Shown: positions 20,263 to 28,375 of the stretch, one piece after another
How positions within the stretch are numbered: the first letter of the stretch is position 1
Layout: each line of letters starts with the position of its first letter
IMG/VR virus record: IMGVR_UViG_3300036790_000270
Span: 1 to 64,000 of that record
Length of the DNA: 64,000 nucleotides
Strand: one strand, 5' to 3'
From: a virus
Translations under genes and position numbers: made by a program
The notes under the pieces: generated by a model
Told to the model about the DNA's origin: nothing
Seen by the model: the letters and a program-made list of their open reading frames with translations, nothing else
Database searches by the model: none

Positions 20263-20338
20263 TACGCTTACCTGGTAGTGCCCTACGGCCGGTCCCATCC
20301 CCCGGAGCTAGGAGTCCTGACCGAAGGGCGTCCTGGCC
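20263..20338 (+). promoter_or_regulatory. Late leader with P1-CGG-P2-AGC RNA motif, copy A (portal)
   Basis: -10 TACGCT (20263-20268). P1 CCTA/TAGG (20282-20285, 20309-20312), CGG at 20286-20288, P2 CCGG/CCGG (20289-20292, 20302-20305), AGC at 20306-20308. Competing P3 AGGAGTCC/GGGC-TCCT (20310-20317, 20326-20334) overlaps P1' and contains the AGGG site. GTG follows at 20339. Confidence 0.65.
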
Positions 20339-22063
20339 GTGGGGCTGATCGACAACATCCGGGCATCCGCTTACGAAGAGCGGGTGATCGGCGGTGTCCC
20401 GTGGAAGCCCTGGGAGAACCCGTTCTGGCGGTTTGACACCGGCGGCCCGGTGCACCCGACGCGGCAGTTTTACGGGCCGAACGAGGCGATGGGGCTGCCC
20501 GCCCTGTACGCGGGCGTCAAGCTGCTCGCCGACAACGCCGCCTCGCTGCCGCTGCGCGTCTACCAGAATTACAACGACGCCACCGGCTGGCCGAAGCACC
20601 GGCTGTGGAACGGCCCCACCATCTTCGATAAGCCGTCAGTCATCGGGACGTTCTTCGACTGGATGGCGCAGGCGATGGTGTCGGTCCTGCTGCAGGGCAA
20701 TGCCTGGGGGTTCATCTCCGGCAAGGACGGCTACGGGTTCCCGACCGGCATCGAGTGGATTCCGCCGGAGGACGTCTACGTCCTGGAGCCGCAGGACCAG
20801 CAGACCGCCAACCCGCTGCGCGCCAAGGTGTTCGTCTTCGGCCGCGAGGTCACCTGGTACGGTCCCGACGCCGAGGTCTTCCACGTCCGCGGCATCACGC
20901 TGCCCGGCCGCATCGAGGCGATCAGCCCGCTGCGCGCGTTCGCGCTGACGGTCCTGGCGGGCAAGGAGGCCCAGCGGTACGGCACCAGCTGGTACGAGGC
21001 CGGCGGCTTCCCGCCCGGTACCTTCCAGAACGCCGAGATGGAAGTTAACGCAGCTCAGGCGGCTGAGATCCGCGCGTCACTGGTGACCAGCCTGCGGCGC
21101 AGGGAGCCTTTGGTTTTCGGTCGCGACTGGGATTACAAGCCGGTCACCGTGCCGCCGAGCGAGGCGCAGTTCATCGAGGCGATGCAGCTGAACGCCACGC
21201 AGATCGCGGCGATCCTCAACCTGCCGCCCGACCGGCTGGGCGGTACCCGCGGGGACTCGCTGACGTACTCGACGTCGGAGCAGAGCACCCTGCAGATCAT
21301 CGAGGCGCTGCGCCCGTGGCTGACCCGGTTCGAGCAGAGCTTCTTCGACCTGCTGCCCCGCAACCGCTTCACCCGCTTCTACACCGATGCGCTACTGAAG
21401 ACAGACCTGGAAGCCCGGATGAACAACTACCAGGTGATGCGGAACATCGGCATGCGCACCGCTGACGAGATCCGCGAGCTGGAGGACCTGCCGCCGCTGC
21501 CGTCCGGGGTCGGTTCCGAGGAACTGCCACTGACCACCATGAACGCCATGGGCACCCGGGCCGGCGCCATCCCCAAGAGCTTCCTGAAGAGCGTCGTGCT
21601 GGAGATGGACATCGCCGCCGACCGGCTGATCAAGCTGGAGAAGACGATGATCAGCCAGGGCAAGCTACCGCAGGCAACAGCCCCTGCTCCCGGCATGCCA
21701 GGCCAGCCCGGCGCGGGAGGCTCAAGTAGCGGAAGGCCGGGCGCAAGTAGCGCCTCCCCGGCGCCCAGTGCCCCCGTAGGCGGCAAGGTCCCGATCGGGC
21801 TGCCGAATGCCCCGCTGCCGCTCACCCAGGACCCGGCGTCGTTCCTGTCCTCGCTGATCAGCGTGCAGCGCGACATGAGCTGCGACTACGAGATGCGCGA
21901 GCTGGCCCGGCACCTCTACAACTCCATCGCCGAGCGTGCCAACCGGATTGCCCGGGACGAGCCGGACGAGTACGTGCCGTCCTCCCACCTGCTGGCACCG
22001 TGGGTGCCTGGCCGCGACGACCTGCGCGAGGTCATTCTTTCCGCGAACGGGCACCGCAAGTGA
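20339..22063 (+). CDS. Portal protein (HK97/phage-portal family)
   Basis: 574 residues. The N-terminal part FYGPNEAMGLPALYAGVKLLADNAASLPLRVY is the usual opening of HK97-type portals. A conserved core follows (LLQGNAWGFI, GIEWIPPEDVYV, EVFHVRGI, GGFPPG, FGRDWDYKPV), then the crown/stem region around GGTRGDSLTYSTSEQ (about 300-315). The C-terminus is Pro/Gly/Ser-rich (about 440-500) and then helical. It forms the twelve-subunit vertex through which TerL pumps DNA. The GTG start lacks a free Shine-Dalgarno; the site lies in leader hairpin P3. Confidence 0.95.
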   Translation: MGLIDNIRASAYEERVIGGVPWKPWENPFWRFDTGGPVHPTRQFYGPNEAMGLPALYAGVKLLADNAASLPLRVYQNYNDATGWPKHRLWNGPTIFDKPSVIGTFFDWMAQAMVSVLLQGNAWGFISGKDGYGFPTGIEWIPPEDVYVLEPQDQQTANPLRAKVFVFGREVTWYGPDAEVFHVRGITLPGRIEAISPLRAFALTVLAGKEAQRYGTSWYEAGGFPPGTFQNAEMEVNAAQAAEIRASLVTSLRRREPLVFGRDWDYKPVTVPPSEAQFIEAMQLNATQIAAILNLPPDRLGGTRGDSLTYSTSEQSTLQIIEALRPWLTRFEQSFFDLLPRNRFTRFYTDALLKTDLEARMNNYQVMRNIGMRTADEIRELEDLPPLPSGVGSEELPLTTMNAMGTRAGAIPKSFLKSVVLEMDIAADRLIKLEKTMISQGKLPQATAPAPGMPGQPGAGGSSSGRPGASSASPAPSAPVGGKVPIGLPNAPLPLTQDPASFLSSLISVQRDMSCDYEMRELARHLYNSIAERANRIARDEPDEYVPSSHLLAPWVPGRDDLREVILSANGHRK

Positions 22064-22147
22064 AACGTTGCACGTCAGGTAGCAGGTGCCTACCATTTTC
22101 AATAGACGTGGCGCGTACTGCGCTGTTGCGTTTTAAGGAGACGACAG

Positions 22148-23533
22148 ATGGCTGTTCTTAGCAGCAGCGCACGCGACAACCTCCCCGATTCCGCTTTCGG
22201 TTACATCGAGCCCGGCGGCAAGAAGGTCAACGGCAAGACGGTGCCCGGCAGCAAGCGGCACTTCCCGATCCACGATTCAAATCACGTGAAGAACGCGCTC
22301 GCGCGCATCGCTCAGGGTGCCCGGTTCGGTGACCAGGCCAAGGGGAAGGTCATGGCGGCAGCTAAGCGCATGGGAATCGACCACGACGAGGCCAGCTCCG
22401 GCACCGGCCGTTCCTTCGACTCCCTTTACCCTGAGGTCCGGTTCCTCGCCGACGTCCCCGAGATCCGCAGCATCGGCGACGGCCAGCCCCAGCACATCAC
22501 CGGCTACGCCGCGGCCTTCGGGAAGCTGTCCCGGCGACTCGGCGGCTTCGTCGAGCGCGTCATGCCGACCGCCTTCAACGAGTCACGCGACGCCAACTGG
22601 CCGGACGTCGTCTGCCGGTACAACCACAAGGACGACATGGTCCTCGGCACCACCGCCGCGGGCACCCTCCAGCTGGAGGTGGACGAGCGCGGCCTGCGCT
22701 ACGACGTCGTCCCGCCCAAGCACCGCGCCGACGTGATGGAACTGATCGAGCGCCGCGACGTCCGCTACAGCTCCTTCGCGTTCCGGTGCGCCGTTCCCGG
22801 CACCGATGACGACTGGGGGCTGTCCGACTTCGGCATCCCGCTGCGCTCACTGCACAACACCACGCTGCTCGACACCGCCCCCGTCCTCGACCCGGCCTAC
22901 CGGGACACCTCCGCCGTCGCCCGCAACATGACCGGCGCCGTGGAGTCACTCGCCATGTGGGTGGACGCCGAGCCGGCTGAGGTGCGCAACATGATGGAGG
23001 CAGGCCAGGCCGCCCGCTTCTTCAAGCGCACTGACCGGCCGTCGGCCCCGGGGGCTGAGCCTGTCCCCGTTCCGGAGACCCGGGAGCAGACGATGCTGGA
23101 CGATCCGACTGTCGCCCTCCGGCACTGGACCTACGCCGACGACGACACTGACGTCACCGCTGAGCAGCACGCCGATGAAACGCGGGCGATGCACAACGCC
23201 GACACCATGTGCCGCAAGTACGTGGACGGGGAGCCCTGCGTTCAGGGTGCGGGGCACGACGGCGACTGCAAGGGCCGCTGCTACGGCCGGCCGCACGGGC
23301 TGCCCTGCGCCATGGTCCAGGGGCACGGCGGGGAGCACCAGCCGATGGCTGTCGATGACGGTAACGGCCCCGGCCGCGGGCGTCCCCCCGCGCACCGTGA
23401 CGGCAGTGAGGCAGAAGGCGAAAGCGAGGAGCAGCGTGAGGCTGCTGACCCGGCGGAAAACCGGACGCTGACCGGCCCCGAGGCACTGCTGAAGGCGCTG
23501 GAAATGCGCGGGCAGCTCACCCCGGTCGACTAA
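22148..23533 (+). CDS. Prohead protease fusion protein
   Basis: 461 residues in three parts. Residues 1-75 are a small domain with SKRHFPIHDSNHVKNALARI and AKGKVMAAAKRMG, found in phage structural genes. Residues about 95-270 match HK97-type prohead proteases: ITGYAAAFGK, VCRYNHKDDMVLGT (catalytic His), LRYDVVPP, DVRYSSFAF (catalytic Ser). Residues 320-460 are an unusual acidic tail with a Cys/His block (MCRKYVDGEPC, GHDGDCKGRCYG, PCAMVQGHGGEH) that may bind zinc. The enzyme trims capsid and scaffold during maturation. AAGGAG site present. Confidence 0.9.
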   Translation: MAVLSSSARDNLPDSAFGYIEPGGKKVNGKTVPGSKRHFPIHDSNHVKNALARIAQGARFGDQAKGKVMAAAKRMGIDHDEASSGTGRSFDSLYPEVRFLADVPEIRSIGDGQPQHITGYAAAFGKLSRRLGGFVERVMPTAFNESRDANWPDVVCRYNHKDDMVLGTTAAGTLQLEVDERGLRYDVVPPKHRADVMELIERRDVRYSSFAFRCAVPGTDDDWGLSDFGIPLRSLHNTTLLDTAPVLDPAYRDTSAVARNMTGAVESLAMWVDAEPAEVRNMMEAGQAARFFKRTDRPSAPGAEPVPVPETREQTMLDDPTVALRHWTYADDDTDVTAEQHADETRAMHNADTMCRKYVDGEPCVQGAGHDGDCKGRCYGRPHGLPCAMVQGHGGEHQPMAVDDGNGPGRGRPPAHRDGSEAEGESEEQREAADPAENRTLTGPEALLKALEMRGQLTPVD

Positions 23534-23537
23534 GCCC

Positions 23538-23876
23538 GTGGATGACGGCAAGATAGAGCGGCTGCTTCAGGCGATGGAGCAGAGACTCACTGAGAAACTG
23601 GAGATCATCATGTCTGAGCAGAGCCAGCAGCAGATCGACGTCAATAACGCGGGAACGGCCATCATCGCGCTGCTTACTGACATGCAGGCGGACATCAGCA
23701 CGATCGGTACCGGCGTCGCGAGCATCACGGCCGCGCTTGCCGCCCTGCCCGCCTCCGTCGACACCACGCAGCTTGATGCCGACGTCGCGCAGATCGCGGC
23801 AGCGCAGGCGAGCCTCGACGCGGCGGCTGCCTCGGTCGCTAACGCCGTGCCCCCGGTGACCCCGCCCGCGAGCTAA
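23538..23876 (+). CDS. Coiled-coil protein, possible scaffold (112 aa)
   Basis: The GTG follows the protease stop by four bases. MDDGKIERLLQAMEQRLTEK begins a helical region that continues through Ala/Asp/Gln-rich heptads (DADVAQIAAAQASLDAAAAS). No folded-domain signature. The position between protease and capsid genes and the helical composition fit a scaffolding or delta-like assembly protein, but this is context only. A terminator hairpin follows. Confidence 0.65.
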   Translation: MDDGKIERLLQAMEQRLTEKLEIIMSEQSQQQIDVNNAGTAIIALLTDMQADISTIGTGVASITAALAALPASVDTTQLDADVAQIAAAQASLDAAAASVANAVPPVTPPAS

Positions 23877-23906
23877 GCTGAAGCCCTCGTCTGGTAGCGA
23901 GGCCCG

Positions 23907-23949
23907 GAACCCTTAATAAGCCCTGTGCTTGTTAAGGGTTCTGCCTTTT
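23907..23949 (+). terminator. Intrinsic terminator before the capsid gene
   Basis: 10-bp stem GAACCCTTAA/TTAAGGGTTC (23907-23916, 23932-23941) followed by TGCCTTTT. It ends the portal/protease transcript, and a new promoter follows at 23970. Confidence 0.75.
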
Positions 23950-23969
23950 CCGCTGTCAGGTTTGTGCCG

Positions 23970-24046
23970 TAGTCTTGAATTTGAGTTAGCCACGGCCGCG
24001 CGATCTGCGCTGGAGCTGGTCCATCCTGAAACAGGGAGGACTGGCA
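23970..24046 (+). promoter_or_regulatory. Late leader with P1-CGG-P2-AGC RNA motif, copy F (capsid)
   Basis: -10 TAGTCT (23970-23975). P1 GCCA/TGGT (23989-23992, 24017-24020), CGG 23993-23995, P2 CCGCGC/GCGC-T-GG (23996-24001, 24007-24013), AGC 24014-24016. P3 (24018-24028 with 24032-24042, one A-A mismatch) takes over P1' and buries GGGAGG. GTG at 24047. Confidence 0.65.
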
Positions 24047-25414
24047 GTGGCTTCAGACCTTGCCAAGTCGCTTCACGAGCAGGAGCAGGGAGTCTGGGGC
24101 AAGATTCAGTCCCTGGCCATGGCTGCCTCCGCCGAGAAGCGCAGTTTTACCGATGACGAGCAGCGCTCATTCGATGCGATGCACGCTGAGCTGGACGGCG
24201 TTGACAAGCGCCTGCGCGACATCCTTGAGGGTGAGAAGCGCCAGGCACAGACCGACGAGATGTACGCCGGCCTTGAGAAGCGCACGGGCACCCCGGGCAC
24301 GCACCGCCCGCTGAACAAGTTCGAGGAAGAGCTCCGGGCTTTCGCCCGCGGCGAGGTGCGCGCGATCGACGTCATCTCCTCGGAGTCCCGGATCATGCAG
24401 CGGCTGTCCACCGGCCGCCCCGTGAGCCCCACTGAGGTCCGTGTCCTGACCGACGCGTACATGCCGCCCGGCAGCTTTACCAACCAGACAAACGCCGGCA
24501 TCGTCCCGATTGACTTCTACGACCAGCTCCTGAGCTACCTGATTGAAGTCAGCGGCGTCATGCAGACTGGCCCCACGGTGCTGAACACCGCGGGCGGCGA
24601 GCCGATCCAGGTTCCCATTGTCCAGCAGCACACCGGCCTCACCACGGCTGGCGCCCAGGTGACCGTTTCCGCCGCGCAGTCCGCCACCCTGGCGACCGCC
24701 GACCCCGGCTTCGGCCAGAAGACCCTGACGGCGAACAAGTTCGGCATCCTCATTCAGGTCGCGCGGGAGCTGATCGACGACTCCGGCGTCAACCTGCTGG
24801 GCTACCTCGCCATGTCCTCGGGCCGCGCCATCGGTAACGCCCTCGGAAACGCGCTGGTCAACGGCGGCAACGGCATCACCGGGAGCATCCTTGCCGCGCC
24901 CGTCGCGGTTACCGGCGGCTCGGCCTCGGCAGTCAGCGCCACCAACCAGGCGCCCGGCGGCCCGTCCTACTCCAACCTGATCGACATGGAGTACAGCGTC
25001 ATCGCGCCGTACCGCCAGTCGCGGTCCTGCTACTGGCTGGCGGCCGATCACACGCTCGGCAACCTCCGCAAGCTGACTGACGCCATCGGCCGGCCCCTGT
25101 GGGAGCCGTCTACCGTCCTCGGCAGTCCCGACCTCCTGCTCGGCAAGCCGCTGGTCGCCGACCCGTTCATGCCGGCGATGGCCGCGGGATCGAGCATCTA
25201 CCCGATCGCGTTCGGCGACTTCAGCCAGTACTTCGTCCGGATGGTCGGCGGTGTCCGCTTCGAGCGGTCTGACGACTACGCGTTCGGCAGCGACCTGGTT
25301 TCCTTCCGGGCTGTTATCCGCGCCGACGGTAACCTGATGAACCCGCCCGTCTCGGTCACCCCGTCTCTCAAGGGCCAGCCGCTCGTGCTGTTCCAGAGTG
25401 CGGCAACGGGCTGA
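24047..25414 (+). CDS. Major capsid protein (HK97 fold)
   Basis: 455 residues. An N-terminal helical delta-like region (about 1-110, with EKRSFTDDEQRSFDAMHAEL) would be removed by the prohead protease. The body has typical capsid segments: a beta region GAQVTVSAAQSATLATADPGF, KFGILIQVARELIDDSGVNL, LGNALGNALVNGGNG, and the C-terminal VRFERSDDYAFGSDLVSFRA, close to the family ending. It builds the icosahedral shell. It has its own promoter and RNA leader. Confidence 0.95.
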   Translation: MASDLAKSLHEQEQGVWGKIQSLAMAASAEKRSFTDDEQRSFDAMHAELDGVDKRLRDILEGEKRQAQTDEMYAGLEKRTGTPGTHRPLNKFEEELRAFARGEVRAIDVISSESRIMQRLSTGRPVSPTEVRVLTDAYMPPGSFTNQTNAGIVPIDFYDQLLSYLIEVSGVMQTGPTVLNTAGGEPIQVPIVQQHTGLTTAGAQVTVSAAQSATLATADPGFGQKTLTANKFGILIQVARELIDDSGVNLLGYLAMSSGRAIGNALGNALVNGGNGITGSILAAPVAVTGGSASAVSATNQAPGGPSYSNLIDMEYSVIAPYRQSRSCYWLAADHTLGNLRKLTDAIGRPLWEPSTVLGSPDLLLGKPLVADPFMPAMAAGSSIYPIAFGDFSQYFVRMVGGVRFERSDDYAFGSDLVSFRAVIRADGNLMNPPVSVTPSLKGQPLVLFQSAATG

Positions 25415-25416
25415 TA

Positions 25417-25490
25417 TAAACTAGGAACTCCAGTAGCCGCGGGGTTCAGGAGAGGGCTCCTGCTTATTACGATGAAGCAGGAGCCCTCTC
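25417..25490 (+). promoter_or_regulatory. Promoter and 16-bp leader hairpin before gene 25509
   Basis: TAAACT (25417-25422) is a -10-like sequence. A perfect 16-bp stem (25450-25465 and 25475-25490) with loop ATTACGATG follows, with no T-run after it. It may terminate capsid read-through or stabilise the downstream mRNA. A GGAG site and ATG follow. Confidence 0.6.
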
Positions 25491-25508
25491 TGCCGTACAG
25501 GAGATGAC

Positions 25509-26024
25509 ATGAAGGCTGTCCGGCTTACGCACTCCTGCTGGCTGAACGACCGCGTGCACGGGGATACGGGTGCCATCCTGTTTCTTGAGGATGATGAAGC
25601 GCACGGCCTTATCGTCGTTGGCCTGGGCATGCACGCTCCCGAGCATGAAATCGGCTCTGGCCCTGAGGCGGCGCAGGAGATCCCGGTCGTCAAGCGAGCG
25701 GATGCCCCCACTCCGGACGAGGTACTGGACCAGGCTGACATCAGCTTCGTCGGTCCGGAGGCGGCAGCGGCGCGCATGCAGGAGCTCGTCGACCTGACCG
25801 AGGAGCTGGGCCTGTACGACATCCCGGCGGACGACGCAGCCGCCGCGCTGGAGGAAGCCAGGCACGGGCAGCCGGAAATGACGAGGCCCTGGACGACCGC
25901 GGCAAAGGCCGACTGGATCAGCTGGGCGGTGCACGGCAATCACGGGCAGCCGCCGACAACTGCGGAAAACGCGGCGCTCCTGACGAAAAGCCAGCTGATG
26001 TCCCGCTATGGCGAACGGCTGTGA
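25509..26024 (+). CDS. Hypothetical structural-region protein (171 aa)
   Basis: MKAVRLTHSCWLNDRVHGDT begins a small beta domain (AHGLIVVGLGMHAPEHE). An acidic helical middle follows (AAARMQELVDLTEELGLYDI) and then a C-terminal module TAAKADWISWAVHGNHGQPPTTAENAALLTKSQL, which resembles the short helical peptides found in phage head proteins that recruit partners. It follows the capsid gene, so a head-decoration or assembly role is possible. GGAG site present. Confidence 0.75.
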   Translation: MKAVRLTHSCWLNDRVHGDTGAILFLEDDEAHGLIVVGLGMHAPEHEIGSGPEAAQEIPVVKRADAPTPDEVLDQADISFVGPEAAAARMQELVDLTEELGLYDIPADDAAAALEEARHGQPEMTRPWTTAAKADWISWAVHGNHGQPPTTAENAALLTKSQLMSRYGERL

Positions 26025-26030
26025 CCCTCC

Positions 26031-26067
26031 TACACTAGAGGCATAGCGACCAGCAAGGAGTCCTCTC
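26031..26067 (+). promoter_or_regulatory. Promoter and leader of gene 26068
   Basis: TACACT (26031-26036) followed by AGAGG...CCTCT, a 5-bp stem that encloses the AAGGAG ribosome-binding site. Confidence 0.5.
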
Positions 26068-26598
26068 ATGGCCACTGTCAACGACGGCACCAACCCGGGC
26101 CGCAGCCCGCAGCCCGCGCGGCAGTCACCGGGCCGTACGCGCCACGGCCGTGCTGAGGCCGGCCTAGACCCGACTAACGAGCTCGGCCAGGTGCCGGGTG
26201 AGATCTTCGGCTTCTCCCAGACCTACGCGACCGGCGCCCGCGGCTCTTCCGGCAGCGGCTCCGTCCCGGCTGACGTCACCATCCAGAAGGGCCAGCTCGA
26301 CTCGGGCCTGTCCAACGTTGACGGTAGCGAGATCACCTCAACGGGTGCCCCTGGCAGTACGGGCGCGTCTAACCACGGCGGCGGCGAGACGGTCACCTAC
26401 ACCGACTTCTTCGGTTACATGGGCCAGGAGCACCGTGAGTCCTCGACTACCGGCCGCATCGACGGCGACGGCGACTGGACGCAGTTCGGGGAAGGCAGCG
26501 GCTTCAGTGGCCCCACCCTGCCGATCCTGCAGAACGCCCGGCCCACCTCTACCGGTGCCGGCCAGGGTCACGTCCGCGGGGCCGGCCGGGGCGTGTAA
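26068..26598 (+). CDS. Gly/Ser-rich hypothetical structural protein (176 aa)
   Basis: Low-complexity throughout: a basic N-terminus (RQSPGRTRHGRAEAG), then Gly/Ser/Thr-rich segments with few hydrophobic residues (GSSGSGSVPADVTIQ, STGAPGSTGASNHGGGE). It is probably extended or disordered and could decorate the capsid. The stop and the next ATG overlap as TAATG. Abundant expression is plausible, with its own promoter and AAGGAG site. Confidence 0.75.
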   Translation: MATVNDGTNPGRSPQPARQSPGRTRHGRAEAGLDPTNELGQVPGEIFGFSQTYATGARGSSGSGSVPADVTIQKGQLDSGLSNVDGSEITSTGAPGSTGASNHGGGETVTYTDFFGYMGQEHRESSTTGRIDGDGDWTQFGEGSGFSGPTLPILQNARPTSTGAGQGHVRGAGRGV

Positions 26599-26783
26599 TG
26601 GCGAAGGACGAGTCGGGCGTGCGGTGGCCGGCGTGGCCTGTCGTCGGCGCCGTGGGCGCGAACGGGAACTACGACCCGGCAGCGGCGCTCCCGCGCGCTT
26701 CTGATTTCACCCTGACCCCGTCCGGGATTGCCGAGCAAGAGGCAGCGGTACCGCAGGAGGCACCCGATGCAGGACCTGAGTGA
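26598..26783 (+). CDS. Small hypothetical protein (61 aa)
   Basis: MAKDESGVRWPAWPVVGAVG is a short Trp/Val segment, followed by an acidic Pro/Ala/Glu tail (EQEAAVPQEAPDAGPE). Coupled to its neighbours by TAATG upstream and a 17-base overlap downstream. Probably a head-region accessory peptide. Confidence 0.65.
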   Translation: MAKDESGVRWPAWPVVGAVGANGNYDPAAALPRASDFTLTPSGIAEQEAAVPQEAPDAGPE

Positions 26784-27024
26784 GCACGCCCGCGGCAGCC
26801 TCGCCATGAGCAGCAGCATGGCGGGCGGCAACGTCCTGTCGGAGATCCCCAAGTTCGGGTCGCCGGGCAGCCCGTCAGAGCAGACCTCTGACATCCCCTG
26901 GGGTCCCTCGCACAATGACCCTGAGCCGCAGATCGGCGCGCCGTCGGGTGCGCACACTGATACCAAGACGGGCGGCAGCGGCGAGTACCCGCTTTCCCCG
27001 CGAGCCTGGAAGAAGGTGCCGTAA
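26767..27024 (+). CDS. Small hypothetical protein (85 aa)
   Basis: ATG 26767 has a GCAGGAGGC site. An in-frame upstream ATG gives an Arg-rich shadow N-terminus and is rejected. The product (MQDLSEHARGSLAMSSSMAG...) is Gly/Ser/Pro-rich with a Trp (DIPWGPSHNDPEPQ) and a basic end (RAWKKVP). Low complexity suggests a flexible virion peptide. Confidence 0.65.
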   Translation: MQDLSEHARGSLAMSSSMAGGNVLSEIPKFGSPGSPSEQTSDIPWGPSHNDPEPQIGAPSGAHTDTKTGGSGEYPLSPRAWKKVP

Positions 27025-27299
27025 TGGCGGCTAGCTGGGGACCAGTTGAGCGCCCTGCGGGGCGAGGCGGCCGGCCGATCGGCGCAGAGGGCACTGTCAC
27101 GCAGCCGTCAGAGGGCAGCCTGGGGGCCGGGCCGCATCACGAGGTCCGCTACGACGCGACCGACGGGCGGCACGGGCGCGAGTCCGGCATGCACCCGTGG
27201 GAGTCGGTTGACCCGATGTCCGGCCCAACCGCGAATACCGACTTCGGCCAGTCAGCCGGCCGGTTCCCCGACGGCCCCGGTGCCTGGCGCCAGACCTGA
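27024..27299 (+). CDS. Small Gly-rich hypothetical protein (91 aa)
   Basis: Coupled by TAATG. MAASWGPVERPAGRGGRPIG precedes a polar, Gly/Asp/His-rich body. Part of the same short-gene chain as 26598 and 26767, all with similar composition; they may be head-surface peptides. No family recognised. Confidence 0.65.
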   Translation: MAASWGPVERPAGRGGRPIGAEGTVTQPSEGSLGAGPHHEVRYDATDGRHGRESGMHPWESVDPMSGPTANTDFGQSAGRFPDGPGAWRQT

Positions 27300-27300
27300 C

Positions 27301-27690
27301 GTGACGCGCGTCATCAAGACGGCCATCGTGTTCATCGCGGTGGCCGTCGTTTTCTGCCTGGCCGCCGTGTACGACCGGGTTATCCTGCATTTCCTCGGCT
27401 GGGACGGGCAGACCAGCGACAATTACGCTGCCTGGTCCGGGTCGGTCCCTGCCCTGATCTCCGCGGTCGGGCTGTCTACGCTGATCACCGGCATGTGGTC
27501 ACATGTTAACTGCCATGAGCCGGGCTGCTTCCGGATCGGCAAGCACAAGGTAAGCGGGACGCCCTGGTGCACCGTTCACCATGAGCATGCCCGCCCGGAG
27601 CGCAGTGAGCACGAGATCCTGGCCTCCATCGAGGCGAGCATGACGGAGCTGCTGAGCCTGCTGCGGGCGCAAGCCGGCGAGCCGCATTGA
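27301..27690 (+). CDS. Two-span membrane protein with Cys/His loop (129 aa)
   Basis: GTG 27301 is one base after the previous stop. Two transmembrane helices (about 7-27, AIVFIAVAVVFCLAAVYDRV; about 49-66, ALISAVGLSTLITGMW) are followed by a cytoplasmic CHEPGCFRIGKHKVSGTPWC-type segment (about 71-90) and HH, a possible metal site. A helical tail (ILASIEASMTELLSLL) ends it. It overlaps the channel-like gene as TTGA, so the two membrane proteins are co-translated and may interact. Confidence 0.8.
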   Translation: MTRVIKTAIVFIAVAVVFCLAAVYDRVILHFLGWDGQTSDNYAAWSGSVPALISAVGLSTLITGMWSHVNCHEPGCFRIGKHKVSGTPWCTVHHEHARPERSEHEILASIEASMTELLSLLRAQAGEPH

Positions 27691-28043
27691 ACGTGCACCA
27701 CAAGCGGATGCTGAAGCTATTCGGGCTGGTGGCTGCGCTGGTGGTGGTTCTCGGCACCGTGTACGGCGAGGTAACCCCGGCTGGCCCGTGGGACGGCATG
27801 TACTTCGCCGTGGTAACCGTGACGACCGTCGGGTACGGCGACATCGTCCCGCACGGCTGGGCCGCGCACCTGGTCGCCCTGGCGATCATGATCCTGATCA
27901 TCCCCGCCTGGGCCAGCGTGTTCTCCCTGCTTACCACCGCTATGCTGGCCAGCCACGTAGACGCGCAGACTCACCGCCAGACTGCCGAGATCAAGGAGCA
28001 CGTCAGTGACACTATGGGCAACGCGCAAGCCGGGCAGCAGTGA
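27687..28043 (+). CDS. K+-channel-like two-span membrane protein (118 aa)
   Basis: TM1 spans about 9-27 and TM2 about 60-85. Between them, the pore-helix/selectivity-filter segment FAVVTVTTVGYGDIVP (TVGYGD, residues 47-52) matches the potassium-channel signature exactly. The 118-residue length fits a minimal pore domain that would assemble as a tetramer. A polar helical tail follows. Start TTG 27687 overlaps the previous stop; GTG 27693 or ATG 27708 are alternatives. Virus-coded minimal K+ channels are known from algal viruses. Here it might depolarise the membrane during entry, exclusion or lysis, which is inference. Confidence 0.85.
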   Translation: MNVHHKRMLKLFGLVAALVVVLGTVYGEVTPAGPWDGMYFAVVTVTTVGYGDIVPHGWAAHLVALAIMILIIPAWASVFSLLTTAMLASHVDAQTHRQTAEIKEHVSDTMGNAQAGQQ

Positions 28044-28281
28044 CCTCATTACCGTCAGCATGACCTACGGCCCGATTACCGCCGCGGTTGAAGAGAACAG
28101 TGGTCACTTGCTTAGTTTCTGGCATGAGCTCGGCCGCCTGGTTGCCGTGCAGGACAACGAGAAGCGCGCGCAGGCCGGCTGGCAGCGGTACGCAGCGCAT
28201 CACACGGACGGCCCTATGCCTACCTGGGAGGGACTGCACGAGGAAGAACGCCAGCACTGGATTGCCGCGTTCACGGAATAG
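28006..28281 (+). CDS. Hypothetical protein (91 aa)
   Basis: GTG 28006 overlaps the channel gene by 38 bases. ATG 28060 (73 aa) is an alternative that avoids most of the overlap. The conserved-looking part is MTYGPITAAVEENSGHLLSF...WQRYAAHHTDG...WEGLHEEERQHWIAAF, a helical protein with His/Trp pairs. No family assigned. Confidence 0.65.
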   Translation: MTLWATRKPGSSDLITVSMTYGPITAAVEENSGHLLSFWHELGRLVAVQDNEKRAQAGWQRYAAHHTDGPMPTWEGLHEEERQHWIAAFTE

Positions 28282-28359
28282 CCCGCCTGGGGGTGGCGCG
28301 GTGGTTAGCTCCAGTCAGCGCTGTTCCCCGACGGGGGTGACTGGAATGCCGTGCTGGGC

Positions 28360-28375
28360 TAGGCTGTGCCTCATG
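28360..28375 (+). promoter_or_regulatory. Leaderless promoter of gene 28373
   Basis: TAGGCT (28360-28365), seven bases, then ATG. Confidence 0.5.

Noticed and set aside
20281-20338. Hammerhead or other known small ribozyme in the leaders
   Set aside because: The GACGAA/GACCGAA loop recalls a hammerhead core, but the GAAA and cleavage-site elements and third stem are missing.
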